Notes under the pieces: generated by a model
The model's input: the letters and a program-made list of their open reading frames with translations, nothing else
Told to the model about the DNA's origin: nothing
Database searches by the model: none
Part shown: positions 63,140 to 64,000 of the stretch, piece by piece
How the letters are laid out: each line of letters starts with the position of its first letter
How positions within the stretch are numbered: position 1 is the stretch's first letter
Translations under genes and position numbers: made by a program
Source: an uncultured Prevotellaceae bacterium
GTDB taxonomy: Bacteria; Bacteroidota; Bacteroidia; Bacteroidales; Bacteroidaceae
DNA length: 64,000 bases
Direction of reading: 5' to 3'
Assembly (NCBI GenBank): GCA_900543815.1
Contig: UQST01000010.1
Coordinates: 8,292 to 72,291, forward strand

Positions 63140-63692
63140 TATCAGTCTCCCACTCTTGCGGGTCACGCGAAACGCAAGAGAGGTCAAGTCCCAAAAACCA
63201 GCGGCCTGCGCTCAACGAGCGTAGGCCGTTCTTGTTATAGTACTTCGAAGGCACGCCCCGCAGCATCACACACTGGCGGAAACCCGCAGGCTGTCGCGAC
63301 AGGGCAAACTGGTTCTGCCACTTGGCGGAACCGAGTTCTACAGGGATGCAGCGTGACACTTGGGTGCAAGCGGAATCGGCACTGAGAAGGAGGCTGGAGG
63401 AAGAGGCTGAAGAGGGGCTGAAGGTGGCCTTGTCAAGCGAGCGATAGGCCGAACCCACGGCATAGCCTATCACCCACACCTGCGATTGAGACTGCGCAGC
63501 CTTGCCCTTCATCACATCGCCCACAGTGAAGGGACGCTCGGCGGTGCCCTCTCCGAATCCGACGGGAGAGGCACAGGAAGTGCCGCTGCTGCCGCCCGTC
63601 TCCTCCTCCAGCGACATTTGCTGGCAGGAGGGAAGCAGGAGCACCAGGCACAGAATTGAGACGGTGAGTTTACTCCTCCTCGGTGAACGCAT
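63108..63692 (-). CDS. DUF6359-like lipoprotein
   Basis: A 194-residue lipoprotein (lipobox LLPSC, Cys23). After a Ser/Gly linker it has TAERPFTVGDVMKGKA, VWVIGYAVGSAYRS, and FRQCVMLRGVPSKYYNKNGLRSL, a pattern like the DUF6359/OB-fold domain of Bacteroidota surface lipoproteins. ATG 63692 fits the signal peptide. Its start overlaps the small membrane protein gene by 23 bp and its end overlaps the export lipoprotein gene. Function unknown. Confidence 0.75.
   Translation of the reverse strand: MRSPRRSKLTVSILCLVLLLPSCQQMSLEEETGGSSGTSCASPVGFGEGTAERPFTVGDVMKGKAAQSQSQVWVIGYAVGSAYRSLDKATFSPSSASSSSLLLSADSACTQVSRCIPVELGSAKWQNQFALSRQPAGFRQCVMLRGVPSKYYNKNGLRSLSAGRWFLGLDLSCVSRDPQEWETDTICASVPPLR
63202..63236 (+). 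terminator. Terminator of the export lipoprotein gene, inside the opposing gene
   Basis: Stem CGGCCTGCGCT (63202-63212) / AGCGTAGGCCG (63218-63228) with one G-T pair and a 5-nt loop, followed by TTCTTGTTAT. It is 62 bp past the plus-strand stop, within the coding sequence of the minus-strand lipoprotein. Confidence 0.65.
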
Positions 63693-63813
63693 CGAGCACA
63701 CGCCTGTAGATACGTGGCACATCATACTGATAATACATGGTGTCGAGCCATGCAAAGATATAGACCAGCGCTACAAAGCCCAGCCAAATGTAGAGTGCAA
63801 TCATCCAATCCAT
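63670..63813 (-). CDS. 47-residue single-pass membrane protein
   Basis: A small ORF, ATG at 63813 and TAA at 63670. It encodes a membrane segment near the N-terminus (MIALYIWLGFVALVYIFAW), then an aromatic and basic stretch (YYQYDVPRIYRRVLD) and an acidic end FTEEE. A perfect TAnnTTTG box lies 24 bp upstream, and the stop overlaps the next lipoprotein gene by 23 bp, both of which argue that it is real. No family recognised. Confidence 0.7.
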   Translation of the reverse strand: MDWMIALYIWLGFVALVYIFAWLDTMYYQYDVPRIYRRVLDAFTEEE

Positions 63814-63837
63814 AGTCCTATTCTCTTTATTCACATA

Positions 63838-63845
63838 CAAAGTTA
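63838..63845 (-). promoter_or_regulatory. Promoter -7 box of the 47-residue protein gene
   Basis: Minus strand TAACTTTG, a TAnnTTTG match, 24 bp before the ATG at 63813, giving a leader of about 17 nt. Confidence 0.65.
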
Positions 63846-63860
63846 CTACAAAAAAGTGAA

Positions 63861-64000
63861 ATGCGGAAGAATATGGTAATGGATTTGATTTACAGGGGTT
63901 TCATTTACGCTGCCAATTATTCCGAGAGCCATTACAATCCACGCCGAAGCCAAATCAAGACGGAGCTACGTTACTTGTTCGTAACCACGCCCAATAGGTG
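63861..64000 (+). CDS. Possible partial ORF at the right edge
   Basis: An open frame from ATG 63861 runs to the window end for 46 codons (MRKNMVMDLIYRGFIYAANY...). The base composition is more AT-rich than the surroundings. No family is recognised, and no promoter box was seen upstream on this strand. It may be a true gene start or chance. Confidence 0.3.
   Translation, partial: MRKNMVMDLIYRGFIYAANYSESHYNPRRSQIKTELRYLFVTTPNR

Overview
The window reads as chromosomal DNA of a GC-rich member of the Bacteroidota, most likely Prevotellaceae. The evidence is the recurrent promoter box TAnnTTTG upstream of genes on both strands, Bacteroidota-specific families (DUF4290, DUF4250, DUF5103 plug protein, DUF1460, small CusCBA-associated His-rich protein), a MurA with Asp in place of the catalytic Cys, and dense short-spaced operons. 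I cannot name the species. No rRNA, tRNA, phage, transposase or CRISPR-Cas genes were seen. One structural RNA, RNase P RNA, is clear.

Layout, left to right. 1-2405 (minus): alkaline phosphatase, cut by the left edge, and aroB. 2899-11541 (minus): a long, tightly spaced gene string. It holds an exported basic protein, an HPr-kinase-like protein, an ER-type signal-peptidase-like protein, a PqqD-like protein, a TRIC-type channel, a DUF5103 plug protein, AmpG, a DUF1460 amidase and a large lipoprotein. 12097-13584 (minus): HtrA/DegP. 13854-14602: a 22-nt tandem repeat and then rnpB. 14684-22768: YihY, an AraC-type membrane regulator split by a frameshift, a Nudix hydrolase, GH3 BglX and GH36 alpha-galactosidase. 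23348-28982 (plus): topA, aroK, speA, argB, ended by a hairpin terminator. 29037-30024: ECF sigma factor and a membrane partner. 31085-42683: GH2 beta-galactosidase, a secreted esterase, VanX-like dipeptidase, asparaginase, phosphoglycolate phosphatase-like HAD, GH30 and a Ser-type sulfatase. 43183-49733 (minus): a CusCBA-type metal efflux operon led by a small His-rich exported protein. 50253-52862 (minus): ispF, nadD, gmk, yicC. 52997-61048 (plus): tsaB, DUF4290, murA, rimM, dxr, rseP, a DUF4250 protein, a lipoprotein and the CCA-adding enzyme. 61644-63139: carbonic anhydrase and a Wza-type export lipoprotein. 63108-63813 (minus): a lipoprotein and a 47-residue membrane protein. The right edge has a possible partial ORF.

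Together these are core functions (cell-wall precursor supply and recycling, isoprenoid, NAD, arginine/polyamine and shikimate synthesis, tRNA modification) plus scattered secreted glycan-degrading enzymes. No SusC/SusD pair is present.

The most unusual signal is outside the genes. Ten large intergenic gaps each contain an array of three or four exactly 22-bp units: a 12-bp near-palindrome (ideal GCAGCGCGCTGC) and a 10-bp linker built on ATGGCCAT. I counted 38 units, none inside a gene. The two dyads alternate every 11 bp, so all sites face the same side of the helix. Array ends share further sequence, and two arrays sit inside a larger composite repeat. I know of no described element that matches, and I propose it as a dispersed protein-binding or REP-like element.
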